Assembly (NCBI GenBank): GCA_050694015.1
Contig: JBOGWY010000261.1
Coordinates: forward strand, 1 to 25,217
Direction of reading: 5' to 3'
From: JBOGWY01 sp050694015
GTDB taxonomy: Bacteria; Actinomycetota; CADDZG01; WHSQ01
DNA length: 25,217 bases
Under the pieces are notes generated by a model. That model was not told the DNA's origin, did no database searches, and saw only the letters and a program-made list of their open reading frames with translations. Of the stretch, positions 8,253 to 14,825 are shown one piece after another. Numbering within the stretch: position 1 is the first letter of the stretch; the number at the start of each line of letters is the position of its first letter. The position numbers and the translations under genes were made by a program.

Positions 8253-8918
8253 GTGACGCGGCTCCCGATCGTCTTCCTGCTGCTTGGGTTGGTCGCGTGT
8301 TCCTCGTCGGGTGAGGGCCAACCGCTGTCGGAGCCGACGGGTCCGCCGTCGATCGAACCGGCGGCGGTCGCGCGTCACGCCGAGCAGTTCGACGACGATC
8401 TTCCGCAGCGACCGGCGGGGTCGCAACACGAGTTCGCCGCGGCCAGTTACATCACCGCGCACCTTCAGAGCGCGGGATACCTCGTGGAACTCGACGCGGT
8501 GCCGGTCGAGGATCTCGTGCGCTCGTCGAACGTGGTGGCGTTGCCGCCGTCGGGTCCTCCTCCGCAGATCGTGGTCGCCCTCGGTTACGACACGACGCCG
8601 AAGACCGAAAGGATCGGGCGCGCGATCGGCACGTTCCTGGAACTCGCTCGTGCCCTCCGCGTCGCGGTACCGGAGCATCCGGTCCAGTTCGTCGCTCTCG
8701 GTGCGGAGCACACCGCCCTCGACGGTGGCTCCCTCGGATCGCGTCGCTTGATCCGGCTGTTGCAGGAGGCTGAGGCGGAACCCGAGATCGTGCACATCGT
8801 CGCGACCGCCGGCGAAACGACGTTCGAGAAGGCGGGGTTCGATACGCGCGTTGTGGACGCCGGTGACGACGATCTGGGGCCGCGGCTGCTCGACTATCTC
8901 GTCGACGCGTCCCGTTAG
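8253..8918 (+). CDS. Lipoprotein with degenerate M28 aminopeptidase-like domain
   Basis: A 221-residue protein with a short lipoprotein signal peptide: a hydrophobic stretch, then lipobox LVAC with Cys16. The rest resembles the zinc aminopeptidase fold of family M28: RPAGSQ (53-58), HLQSAGY, VVALGYD (107-113), a FLELARAL helix and FVALGAEH-----GSLGSRRL. The residues that bind zinc in active M28 enzymes look lost: the His of HxD is Gly111, no Asp-Asn of the bridging loop is seen, and the Glu-Glu pair is Glu152-His153. It is also shorter than usual. It is therefore probably a non-catalytic, membrane-anchored binding protein. The GTG at 8253 is chosen because it begins the signal peptide. It ends 11 bp before trpC and so heads the trpCBA transcript. 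Confidence 0.7.
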   Translation: MTRLPIVFLLLGLVACSSSGEGQPLSEPTGPPSIEPAAVARHAEQFDDDLPQRPAGSQHEFAAASYITAHLQSAGYLVELDAVPVEDLVRSSNVVALPPSGPPPQIVVALGYDTTPKTERIGRAIGTFLELARALRVAVPEHPVQFVALGAEHTALDGGSLGSRRLIRLLQEAEAEPEIVHIVATAGETTFEKAGFDTRVVDAGDDDLGPRLLDYLVDASR

Positions 8919-8929
8919 GGTCTTTGGAC

Positions 8930-9700
8930 ATGTCGTTCCTGGACGAGCTGTTGACATCGACCCGAGCGCGCGTGGCCGAAGCGAAGGAGAAGGTCACCGA
9001 CGACGTGCTCGAGCAGAGGGTCGCGTCGATCTCGCCCCCGCGCCCGTTCGCGGACGCGTTGCGAGGTCCGGCGACCACGGTGATCGCGGAGATCAAGCGG
9101 GCGACGCCGAGCAAAGGTCCCTTGAACCTCGACCTCGATGCGACCGCGCTCGCCGAGAGCTACGAGCGAGGCGGTGCCGTCGCCATCTCGGTGTTGACGG
9201 AACCCGACTTCTTCAAGGGATCCCTGGAGGACCTGCAGGCCGCGGCGCGCGTCGGTCTCCCGGTACTGCGCAAGGACTTCGTTCTCGACCCGTTCCAGAT
9301 CCTCGAGGCGCGCGCGTCCGGAGCCGACTCCGTTCTCATCATCGTCAGGACGGTGGGGACGGATCTGACGGAGCTCGTCCGAACGAGCGTCGCGCTGGGC
9401 ATGCAGCCGCTCGTCGAGGTCTTCGGCGAACGGGACCTCGATGGGGCGCTCGAGGCCGGAGCCAGGGTCATCGGGATCAACCATCGCGATCTGGAGACCT
9501 TCGAGGTCGACGCGGAGCGCACCGCCAAGCTCGCGCCCCGCATACCGGACGACGTGACGATCGTGGCGCTCTCCGGCGTGGCCACACGGGCCGAGATGGA
9601 GGAGCTGGGAGCGGCCGGTGCGCACAGCGTGCTCGTCGGAGAGTCACTGGTTACGGCCCCCGATCCGGAGGCCAAGCTGCGGGAACTGCTCGGCCGATGA
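8930..9700 (+). CDS. trpC: Indole-3-glycerol phosphate synthase
   Basis: TIM-barrel enzyme that closes the indole ring from CdRP with loss of CO2 and water. The 256-residue product carries the family motifs AEIKRATPSKG with catalytic Lys56, LTEPDFFKGS, LPVLRKDFVLD, LVEVFGERDL, IGINHRDLETF and LSGVATRAE. The ATG at 8930 has AGGG (8917-8920) 9 nt upstream; a TTG two codons earlier is a less likely alternative. There is no fused TrpF domain. It overlaps trpB by 4 bp. Confidence 0.96.
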   Translation: MSFLDELLTSTRARVAEAKEKVTDDVLEQRVASISPPRPFADALRGPATTVIAEIKRATPSKGPLNLDLDATALAESYERGGAVAISVLTEPDFFKGSLEDLQAAARVGLPVLRKDFVLDPFQILEARASGADSVLIIVRTVGTDLTELVRTSVALGMQPLVEVFGERDLDGALEAGARVIGINHRDLETFEVDAERTAKLAPRIPDDVTIVALSGVATRAEMEELGAAGAHSVLVGESLVTAPDPEAKLRELLGR

Positions 9701-10872
9701 ATCTCACGAGCGTCGTCGACGAGCGTGGTCGATTCGGCGAGTTCGGCGGGCGTTACGTCCCCGAAGCGTTGATGGCCGCGCTCGACGAGTTGGAGGGCGC
9801 GTGGAAGGCCGCACGCGGCGATGCATCGTTCACCGACGAGTTCGCCGCCTTGATGCGTGACGTCGTGGGACGCCCGACGCCTCTGTACGAGGCCGAACGC
9901 TTCTCGGAACGCGCCGGCGTACGCATCTTCCTGAAACGTGAGGACCTCGCGCACACGGGAGCTCACAAGATCAACAACACGATGGGCCAGGTGCTGCTCG
10001 CTAAACGGATGGGCAAAACACGGATCATCGCGGAAACGGGGGCCGGACAGCACGGCGTCGCGACCGCAACCGCCGCGGCCTTCTTCGGTCTCCCGTGCAT
10101 CGTCTTCATGGGCGCAACGGACATGCGTCGACAACACCTCAACGTCGTGCGCATGGAGATGCTGGGGGCCGAGGTCGTCGGCGTCGCGGCCGGCTCCGCC
10201 ACGCTGAAGGATGCGATCAACGAGGCACTCCGCGACTGGGTCACCAACGTCGAGACCACGCACTACGTGATCGGTTCGGTGGTCGGTCCCCATCCCTACC
10301 CTGAGCTGGTCGCGTCGCTCCAGTCGGTCATCGGCATCGAGGCGAGAGCCCAGATCGTGGAGCTGACCGGAGACCTTCCGGTCGAGGTGGTGGCGTGCGT
10401 CGGCGGCGGTTCGAACTCGGTCGGCCTCTTCCGCGCCTTTTACGACGACGATGTGCGTCTGGTCGGCGTCGAGGCCGCGGGTGAGGGCCTCGAGGGCCGT
10501 CATGGTGCGTCCATCACTAAAGGAGTGCCCGGCGTGCTGCACGGAGCGCGCAGCCTGCTCCTGCAGGACGACGAAGGTCTCGTGTCGCACGCGCACTCGA
10601 TCTCGGCAGGCCTGGACTACCCCGGCGTCGGACCGGAGCACTCGTGGCTCGCATCGTCGGGACGCGCCCGTTACGTCGCGGCGACCGACGGCGATGCGCT
10701 GGCCGCCTTCAAGGCGCTGGCCGAGACCGAGGGCATCCTCCCCGCGCTCGAACCGTCGCACGCGCTCGCCTACGTCCTGTCCGCGAGCGGCCCACGCGAA
10801 GGCACCGTGCTCGTCGGGCTGTCCGGCAGGGGGGACAAGGACGTCGCGTCGATCGCGGAGACGATGGCGTGA
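9697..10872 (+). CDS. trpB: Tryptophan synthase beta subunit
   Basis: PLP enzyme that joins indole and L-serine to form L-tryptophan. The 391-residue product is of the classical TrpB1 type that works with TrpA. It shows FGEFGGRYVPE at the start, the cofactor lysine at about residue 91 in TGAHKINNT, AETGAGQHGVATAT with the catalytic Glu, the phosphate-binding CVGGGSNSVG, and EGILPALEPSHA with HSISAGLDYPGVGPEH near the C-terminus. The ATG at 9697 overlaps the trpC stop (ATGA), and its TGA overlaps the trpA GTG by 4 bp. Longer open frames upstream and on the opposite strand are high-GC shadows. Confidence 0.97.
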   Translation: MNLTSVVDERGRFGEFGGRYVPEALMAALDELEGAWKAARGDASFTDEFAALMRDVVGRPTPLYEAERFSERAGVRIFLKREDLAHTGAHKINNTMGQVLLAKRMGKTRIIAETGAGQHGVATATAAAFFGLPCIVFMGATDMRRQHLNVVRMEMLGAEVVGVAAGSATLKDAINEALRDWVTNVETTHYVIGSVVGPHPYPELVASLQSVIGIEARAQIVELTGDLPVEVVACVGGGSNSVGLFRAFYDDDVRLVGVEAAGEGLEGRHGASITKGVPGVLHGARSLLLQDDEGLVSHAHSISAGLDYPGVGPEHSWLASSGRARYVAATDGDALAAFKALAETEGILPALEPSHALAYVLSASGPREGTVLVGLSGRGDKDVASIAETMA

Positions 10873-11642
10873 CGCGATTGCTCGAACACCTCTCGTCGGT
10901 GCGTGACGAGGGACGGAAACTGCTCGTTCCTTACGTGATGGCCGGCGAGCCGGACCGCCAGGGCTTCGGTGCCGCGCTCGAAGCGGTCGCACGGCACGCC
11001 GACGCGATCGAGGTAGGGCTCCCTTACTCGGATCCGCTGATGGACGGGCCCGTCATCGCGGCGGCGGGGGCGCGCGCTATCGCCGCGGGCATCGGTCCGC
11101 TGGACGCGCTCGACCTCATCGCCGAGGTACCGGGCGAGACGTTCCGGCTCGCGATGACCTACTACAACCCGATCCATCGCATCGGCGAGGCCGAGTTCTG
11201 TCGCCGGGCCGTCAAGAGCGGTATCGCGGGATTGATCGTTCCCGACATCCCCGTCGAAGAGTCGGAGTCGCTGCGCGCGGCGGTCGCCGAAGAGGGATTG
11301 GCGTGGGTGCCTCTCGTCGCACCGACGTCGCCGCCGGAACGTGTCGAGAAGATCGTCGCCACGTGCACCGGCTTCGTCTACGCGGTCTCGACGTTGGGTG
11401 TTACCGGAGTGCGAGGTTCACTGTCCGAACGCGCCGCCGCAGTCGTCGAACGTTGTCGCGCCGCCACCGACCTGCCCGTGCTCGTCGGGATCGGCGTGTC
11501 GAGCCCGGTGCAAGCGGTGGAAGCGGCCACGTCCGCCGACGGCGTGGTCATCGGATCGGCCGTCGTCGCGCGCATCTCCGAGGAGGGACCCGCCGCCGCA
11601 TCACAGTTCCTGGCAGAAGTTCGCACTGCTTTGGGCGTTTAG
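10869..11642 (+). CDS. trpA: Tryptophan synthase alpha subunit
   Basis: TIM-barrel lyase that splits indole-3-glycerol phosphate and passes indole through the tunnel to TrpB. The 257-residue product contains both catalytic acids, Glu48 in AIEVGLPYSDP and Asp59 in LMDGPVI, and the phosphate-binding loops LIVPDIPVEES and VSTLGVTGVRG. The GTG start at 10869 overlaps the trpB stop by 4 bp. It is the last trp gene here; the sequence then leaves the tight-overlap style of the operon. No clear intrinsic terminator follows it. Confidence 0.96.
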   Translation: MTRLLEHLSSVRDEGRKLLVPYVMAGEPDRQGFGAALEAVARHADAIEVGLPYSDPLMDGPVIAAAGARAIAAGIGPLDALDLIAEVPGETFRLAMTYYNPIHRIGEAEFCRRAVKSGIAGLIVPDIPVEESESLRAAVAEEGLAWVPLVAPTSPPERVEKIVATCTGFVYAVSTLGVTGVRGSLSERAAAVVERCRAATDLPVLVGIGVSSPVQAVEAATSADGVVIGSAVVARISEEGPAAASQFLAEVRTALGV

Positions 11643-11851
11643 TCAGGTTTAGCTTGGTCAGCTATGCGGAAGATAGTTCAAAGGGACTACAGGACTGAGC
11701 TACAAATCCGCCAATCCCTACCGACACATGAAACAGTGAAGGCGCTCGGAGGGAGTGCCGGAACTAGGGAGGGGCACGATGAGGCAGATCCGGATACAGA
11801 AGGGCCGCAGGCCCCGCTAACCGGCACCACCTCGCCTCGGCGCTCGGGCCG
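11643..11851 (+). other. Structured intergenic stretch between trpA and the methyltransferase
   Basis: This 209-bp stretch lacks the GC-rich third-position pattern of its neighbours. Three hairpins can be drawn on the plus strand. The first is TAGTTC/GGACTA (11674-11679 with 11684-11689), with an AAAG loop, enclosed by GCGGA/TCCGC (11666-11670 with 11707-11711). The second is GGCGCTC/GAGTGCC (11741-11747 with 11753-11759), with a GGAGG loop. The third is GGGCC/GGCCC (11802-11806 with 11810-11814). None fits a riboswitch class I know. It may be a 5' leader of the methyltransferase or a small RNA. Confidence 0.4.
11779..11820 (+). CDS. Possible 13-residue basic leader peptide
   Basis: ATG at 11779 has an excellent Shine-Dalgarno sequence, AGGGAGG (11766-11772), 6 nt upstream and is followed by 12 sense codons and TAA. 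The peptide MRQIRIQKGRRPR has six basic residues of thirteen. A GGGCC/GGCCC hairpin lies inside the frame, so ribosome movement would change the folding. The methyltransferase ATG 31 nt further on has no Shine-Dalgarno sequence, which fits leader-dependent control. It could equally be a chance frame. Confidence 0.3.
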   Translation: MRQIRIQKGRRPR

Positions 11852-12457
11852 ATGACCGGCTCGCGCAACCCCATGCAGCGCTACTACGACATCCGCGCGC
11901 CCGAGTACGACGACGCGTACCTCGACCAGGGTGTGTGGGCCGGCACCGCGCCGGAGCTCAGGGAAGGCGTTCCGCTTCTCACGGCATGGGTCGCGTCGCT
12001 GGCTCCCGTGACCACCCTCGACGTCGCGTGCGGGACCGGTTTCCTCACCGAGCATCTGCAGGGCGATGTGATCGGTCTGGACTTCAGCCACTCGATGTTG
12101 ACCGTAGCGCGTTCTAAGCGACTGTCGTGCCCGCTGGTCCAGGGCGACGCCCTGCGACTCCCTTTTCCCGATGGAGCGTTCGAGCGCGTGTTCTCGAGTC
12201 ACTTCTTCGGGCGCCTCCAGAAAGAGGAGCGCGCGCGCTTCGTCGCCGAGACGAAGCGCGTCGCCCGCAGTCTCGTGATCGTCGACAACCCGGCGCAGGA
12301 GGGAAAGCCGAACGAAGGTCTCGAGGAGCGGCCGTTGCTCGACGGGACCGTGCACACGATCTACAAGAAGTACTTCCGGCCCGAAGAGCTCGTGGAAGAG
12401 ATGGGTGGGGCCGAGGTGTTGTACTCGACAGAGTGGTTCCTGGCTGCGGCTATCTAG
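11852..12457 (+). CDS. Class I SAM-dependent methyltransferase
   Basis: A 201-residue Rossmann-fold methyltransferase of the UbiE/Methyltransf_11 type. Motif I is LDVACGTGF, followed by VIGLDFSHSML with the acidic residue for the SAM ribose, QGDALRLPFPDGAFERVFS (motifs II-III) and a post-III helix-strand. The N-terminal RYYDIRAPEYDDAY resembles the cap helix of small-molecule methyltransferases. The substrate cannot be told. The ATG at 11852 lacks a Shine-Dalgarno sequence; ATG at 11873 is a possible later start. It begins a group with the PPOX and GNAT genes, which follow after 12 and 9 bp. Confidence 0.85.
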   Translation: MTGSRNPMQRYYDIRAPEYDDAYLDQGVWAGTAPELREGVPLLTAWVASLAPVTTLDVACGTGFLTEHLQGDVIGLDFSHSMLTVARSKRLSCPLVQGDALRLPFPDGAFERVFSSHFFGRLQKEERARFVAETKRVARSLVIVDNPAQEGKPNEGLEERPLLDGTVHTIYKKYFRPEELVEEMGGAEVLYSTEWFLAAAI

Positions 12458-12469
12458 AGGAGTGATCCC

Positions 12470-12868
12470 ATGGCGTCTACCGCTACCAAGAGACTGTCCG
12501 ATAGTGAGATCACATTGCTGACCGAGCCGAACATCGCCGATCTCGCGACGCTCATGCCCGACGGCTCGCCCCAGGTGACCCCCGTGTGGATCGACTACGA
12601 GGACGGACTCATCCTGGTGAACACCGCTGAGGGCCGCGTGAAGCACCGCAACGTAGGGCGCGACCCCCGCGTCGCGCTCTCGATCTTCGACGCGTCGAGC
12701 CCCTACGAGGATGTTTTCTGGACCAAGGGCCGCGTCGTCGAGATCACCACAGACGGGGCCAAGGAACACATCGACAAGCTGACGAAGAAGTACATCGGCA
12801 AGGACGTGTACCCGTGGCACCAGGCCGACGAGCAACGTGTCATCTTGAAGATCCAGCCGGAACAATAG
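12470..12868 (+). CDS. PPOX-class flavin/F420-binding protein
   Basis: A 132-residue split beta-barrel protein. The pattern ATLMPDGSPQVTPVWIDYEDG, then LVNTAEGRVKHRNVGRDPRVALS and a WTKGRVVEI strand, is that of the Rv1155-like subgroup described as F420-dependent in mycobacteria, rather than of pyridoxamine phosphate oxidase proper. It probably acts as a homodimer that reduces an unknown substrate with F420H2; FMN use cannot be excluded. It is cytoplasmic with no signal peptide. AGAGGAG (12456-12462) lies 7 nt before the ATG. It sits between the methyltransferase and GNAT genes in a likely operon. Confidence 0.82.
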   Translation: MASTATKRLSDSEITLLTEPNIADLATLMPDGSPQVTPVWIDYEDGLILVNTAEGRVKHRNVGRDPRVALSIFDASSPYEDVFWTKGRVVEITTDGAKEHIDKLTKKYIGKDVYPWHQADEQRVILKIQPEQ

Positions 12869-12877
12869 GGAGCCGCG

Positions 12878-13537
12878 ATGGAGGACGGCAGCACGTCGGT
12901 TCTCACCGAACGCCATGCGGTGTTCGGTGACGGTCTTCACGTCGTGTTTCGCCCGATCCGTCCCGAGGACAAGGATCTGCTGCGGTGCGGCTTCGAGAGG
13001 CTCTCACCGCAGTCTCGCTATCGTCGCTTCTTCCGTGCGATCGATCATCTCTCCGACAAGCAGCTCGCGTACCTGACCGAGGTCGACTTCAAGGACCACT
13101 ACGCGTGGGTCGCGCTGGATCCCTCCGATGAGGAGTGCCCCGGCATCGGCGTTGCACGGTGGATCCGCGCGCACGACGACCCAACTGCGGCCGAGGCGGC
13201 GGTGACCGTGGTCGACGCATACCAACACATCGGGATAGGGACGGCACTGATGTTCCTCGCGGGACGATCTGCGATCGAGAACGGCATCCGCGCGATCCGC
13301 GTCAACGCCCTGGGCGACAACAAGGCCGTGTCGGAGATGCTCAAGGATCTGGGCGTGGTGGCGGGTAGATGGGAAGCCGGCGTGATGGAAGCCGAGATCC
13401 CGTTGCCGGAGACGGTGGAGGAGTTGGATCAGTCGCCGGGCGCGTCGGTGTTCCGTGCGATGGCACGCGGGGACTTGGAGAGTCACTTGGATGCGCGGGG
13501 GCCGGGCCTGCGTGCTCATCTGTCAAAAAGGAGCTAG
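12878..13537 (+). CDS. GNAT-family N-acetyltransferase
   Basis: A 219-residue protein with one GNAT domain (about 20-170). The start, VVFRPIRPEDKDLL, then LSPQSRYRRFF, recalls the acetyltransferase domain of bacterial protein acetylases (Pat-like), but without a cyclic-nucleotide or acyl-CoA synthetase domain. The acetyl-CoA pyrophosphate loop is QHIGIGTAL, the Q/R-x-x-G-x-G/A motif. The C-terminal 40 residues are low in secondary-structure hints. AGGGAG (12867-12872) lies 5 nt before the ATG. The stop codon ends exactly one base before the 3' end of the convergent tRNA-Leu gene, so transcripts must terminate or overlap there. The substrate is unknown. Confidence 0.83.
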   Translation: MEDGSTSVLTERHAVFGDGLHVVFRPIRPEDKDLLRCGFERLSPQSRYRRFFRAIDHLSDKQLAYLTEVDFKDHYAWVALDPSDEECPGIGVARWIRAHDDPTAAEAAVTVVDAYQHIGIGTALMFLAGRSAIENGIRAIRVNALGDNKAVSEMLKDLGVVAGRWEAGVMEAEIPLPETVEELDQSPGASVFRAMARGDLESHLDARGPGLRAHLSKRS

Positions 13538-13622
13538 TGCCGGGGGCGGGATTCGAACCCGCACGCCCTTTCGGACAATCGATTTTGAATCGATCATGAC
13601 TGCCTGATTCCATCACCCCGGC
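13538..13622 (-). tRNA. tRNA-Leu (anticodon CAA)
   Basis: An 85-nt class II tRNA on the minus strand. The 7-bp acceptor stem is GCCGGGG (5' end at 13622) with CCCCGGC, and the discriminator is A at 13538. The D arm is ATG/CAT with GG in the loop. The anticodon stem ATCGA/TCGAT holds the loop TTCAAAA, so the anticodon is CAA, reading UUG. A long variable arm, TGTCCGAAAGGGCG, is typical of leucine tRNAs, and the T arm has GGTTCGAATCC. No CCA is encoded. The gene is intact and uninterrupted. Confidence 0.96.
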
Positions 13623-13632
13623 AAGGCCATCA

Positions 13633-13638
13633 ATTCTA
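13633..13638 (-). promoter_or_regulatory. Candidate -10 box of the tRNA-Leu gene
   Basis: On the minus strand TAGAAT, a 5/6 match to TATAAT, lies 10 nt before the tRNA 5' end, in the 21-bp gap after the LAGLIDADG gene. It could let the tRNA be transcribed independently. No good -35 was found. Confidence 0.45.
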
Positions 13639-13643
13639 GGTCT

Positions 13644-14474
13644 TCAACACTTCGGACCCACGAACTCATCCATCCGAGCAACAGACTCGCGGCGTGCGAT
13701 AGAGATCGTCCGTGAGTTGCTTTGCCTCCAGTCAATCCCGACCGCGTCGCAGGCATCACAGAAGATCCTCCGAATATCGTCCGACGCATTGGTGAACATG
13801 TAGCGCGGATACGCGTACAGTCTGGTCGGGCCGTCCGCTTTCCACTGACGCTTGACCGGATTCATGAACCGACTGCCGTCGGACTGAATCAGTCCTCGGA
13901 TGAGAGGTCGGGGATGGCGTTCGACGAGGCTCAATTGCCATCCCGCAAGCGCAATCTTCCGTAGGTGCTTAGGCCCTTTGCCGTACTGGGGAAAAACACA
14001 CGGCCAATGCTTCCAGTAGGCACTTACCTCAATGCACCCGGTGCGCTGAACGAAGGCAACTTTCATTTCCGTCTCCGGTCGCACGGCTGTGATGGCATCC
14101 GCGCATTCGGCGATGATCAATGGGTACTTCTCGTCGAGGGTGATTCGAAGTCGGAATACTCCGCTTGGCATGAAGCTGATGCAGCCGTCACCCAGGTACA
14201 TGCCCAACAAGTAGGCGTACCGGGCCTCGTCGACGATTTCGCCGCGGCCACAAATCGGGCAGTCCCAAGCCCGCGTCAATCGACACGGCCCGCGCGGCGC
14301 CCGGTCGGACTGCCGTAGTGATCTGTGCCGCCAGTCTTTAATCGTTCCGCGTGGCACTCCCGTCAGTCTCGAGATCTGACAGTCGTTCATGCCCCAGCGG
14401 ACCAGCCGCATCGCTTCTTCGAATTCTTCGATCGGCCGCGTCACAGCCGCCACCGCGCCCACGCCATGACCCAT
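13644..14474 (-). CDS. HTH and LAGLIDADG domain protein (homing endonuclease-like)
   Basis: A 276-residue protein in three parts. Residues 15-50 form a helix-turn-helix (NDCQISRLTGVPRGTIKDWR). A half zinc ribbon, CPIC, lies at 72-75. A LAGLIDADG region carries two motif copies, LLGMYLGDG (89-97, acidic Asp96) and LIRGLIQSDG (191-200, Asp199), about 100 residues apart as in a single-chain enzyme. Both metal-binding aspartates are kept, so it may cut DNA, or it may only bind it. Codons such as AGA, TCA, CTA and ATT are commoner than in neighbours, suggesting transfer. It is co-directional with, and 21 bp upstream of, tRNA-Leu. The ATG at 14474 overlaps a TATAGA -10-like box, so the GTG at 14462, 14453 or 14444 may be the real start. 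Confidence 0.75.
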   Translation of the reverse strand: MGHGVGAVAAVTRPIEEFEEAMRLVRWGMNDCQISRLTGVPRGTIKDWRHRSLRQSDRAPRGPCRLTRAWDCPICGRGEIVDEARYAYLLGMYLGDGCISFMPSGVFRLRITLDEKYPLIIAECADAITAVRPETEMKVAFVQRTGCIEVSAYWKHWPCVFPQYGKGPKHLRKIALAGWQLSLVERHPRPLIRGLIQSDGSRFMNPVKRQWKADGPTRLYAYPRYMFTNASDDIRRIFCDACDAVGIDWRQSNSRTISIARRESVARMDEFVGPKC

Positions 14475-14479
14475 CTATA
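14474..14479 (-). promoter_or_regulatory. Candidate -10 box for the LAGLIDADG gene
   Basis: TATAGA on the minus strand, 4-5 of 6 to TATAAT. Its last base is the first base of the annotated ATG, so if it is used the transcript begins near 14467 and translation must start at a downstream GTG. Confidence 0.35.
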
Positions 14480-14524
14480 GCGACGAGGTATGACAAGAAA
14501 CGGCCCCCAGAGGCCCGGCCCTCC

Positions 14525-14530
14525 TATACT
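14525..14530 (+). promoter_or_regulatory. -10 box for the coiled-coil/ANTAR operon
   Basis: TATACT, a 5/6 match to TATAAT, ends 10 nt before the ATG at 14541. The predicted transcript starts about 4 nt before the ATG, too short for a Shine-Dalgarno sequence, so the mRNA should be nearly leaderless. No -35 consensus is seen at the right distance. Confidence 0.55.
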
Positions 14531-14540
14531 TTTCGACCCC

Positions 14541-14825
14541 ATGGATATCCAGAAGAGCCTCCAGGAAGTAGGAGACCGCCTGAACAAGGCGCGGGCCGAC
14601 CTGAAGATCGTGGAGGAGCAGGTCCTGTTCCAGATGGACGTCGTCGAGGAGACCAACACGCGCATGGTCGTTGCGGAGACCCCGATAGCGGACCGTGACT
14701 ACCGGATCGCCCGCGAGGACCTGAACCGGCTCGAGAAGGAGCGCGAACGAGTAACCGCCGAGATCGCGGAGCTGAAGCGCGAGCAGGACCGGCTCCTCGA
14801 TCTCATGCTCGGCTCCAGCGCGTGA
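14541..14825 (+). CDS. Small coiled-coil protein of unknown function
   Basis: A 94-residue, highly charged protein that should be almost wholly helical. It has heptad-like runs at about 5-30 (LQEVGDRLNKARADLKIVEE) and 55-88 (LNRLEKERERVTAEIAELKR), with a break near TNTRMVVAETP. It has no signal peptide or catalytic motif, and I do not recognise a named family. The ATG at 14541 is chosen over an upstream ATG at 14490 because a TATACT -10 box lies between them, which would leave the longer form untranscribed. It overlaps the ANTAR regulator by 4 bp, so it may be that protein's partner. That link is inference from gene order. Confidence 0.7.
   Translation: MDIQKSLQEVGDRLNKARADLKIVEEQVLFQMDVVEETNTRMVVAETPIADRDYRIAREDLNRLEKERERVTAEIAELKREQDRLLDLMLGSSA

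Noticed and set aside
9160..10992. 610-codon open frame on the minus strand opposite trpC and trpB
   Set aside because: It lies wholly opposite well-identified trp genes, has a low-complexity Arg/Asp/His-rich product and no recognisable domain. It is a typical high-GC shadow. The same holds for long minus frames at 3767-5014, 5011-6231, 6385-7614, 18678-20153 and 22795-24135.
11643..11851. Known riboswitch, T-box, SRP RNA or tmRNA in the trpA-methyltransferase spacer
   Set aside because: None of the consensus cores I know (SAM-I/IV, cobalamin, c-di-AMP, glycine, T-box AGGGTGGNACCGCG, SRP tetraloop) is present by eye.
11664..11855. 63-codon frame overlapping the methyltransferase start by 4 bp
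   Set aside because: No ribosome site, codon use unlike the neighbours, and no recognisable sequence. The shorter Shine-Dalgarno-led frame at 11779 is the better candidate in this spacer.
13644..14474. Group I intron or intein around the LAGLIDADG gene
   Set aside because: The tRNA-Leu beside it is uninterrupted, no split host gene flanks the frame, and no intein splice motifs are visible in the protein.
14490..14540. Upstream ATG at 14490 for the coiled-coil protein
   Set aside because: The extra 17 residues are not helical, there is no ribosome site, and a strong TATACT -10 box lies between this ATG and the one at 14541.
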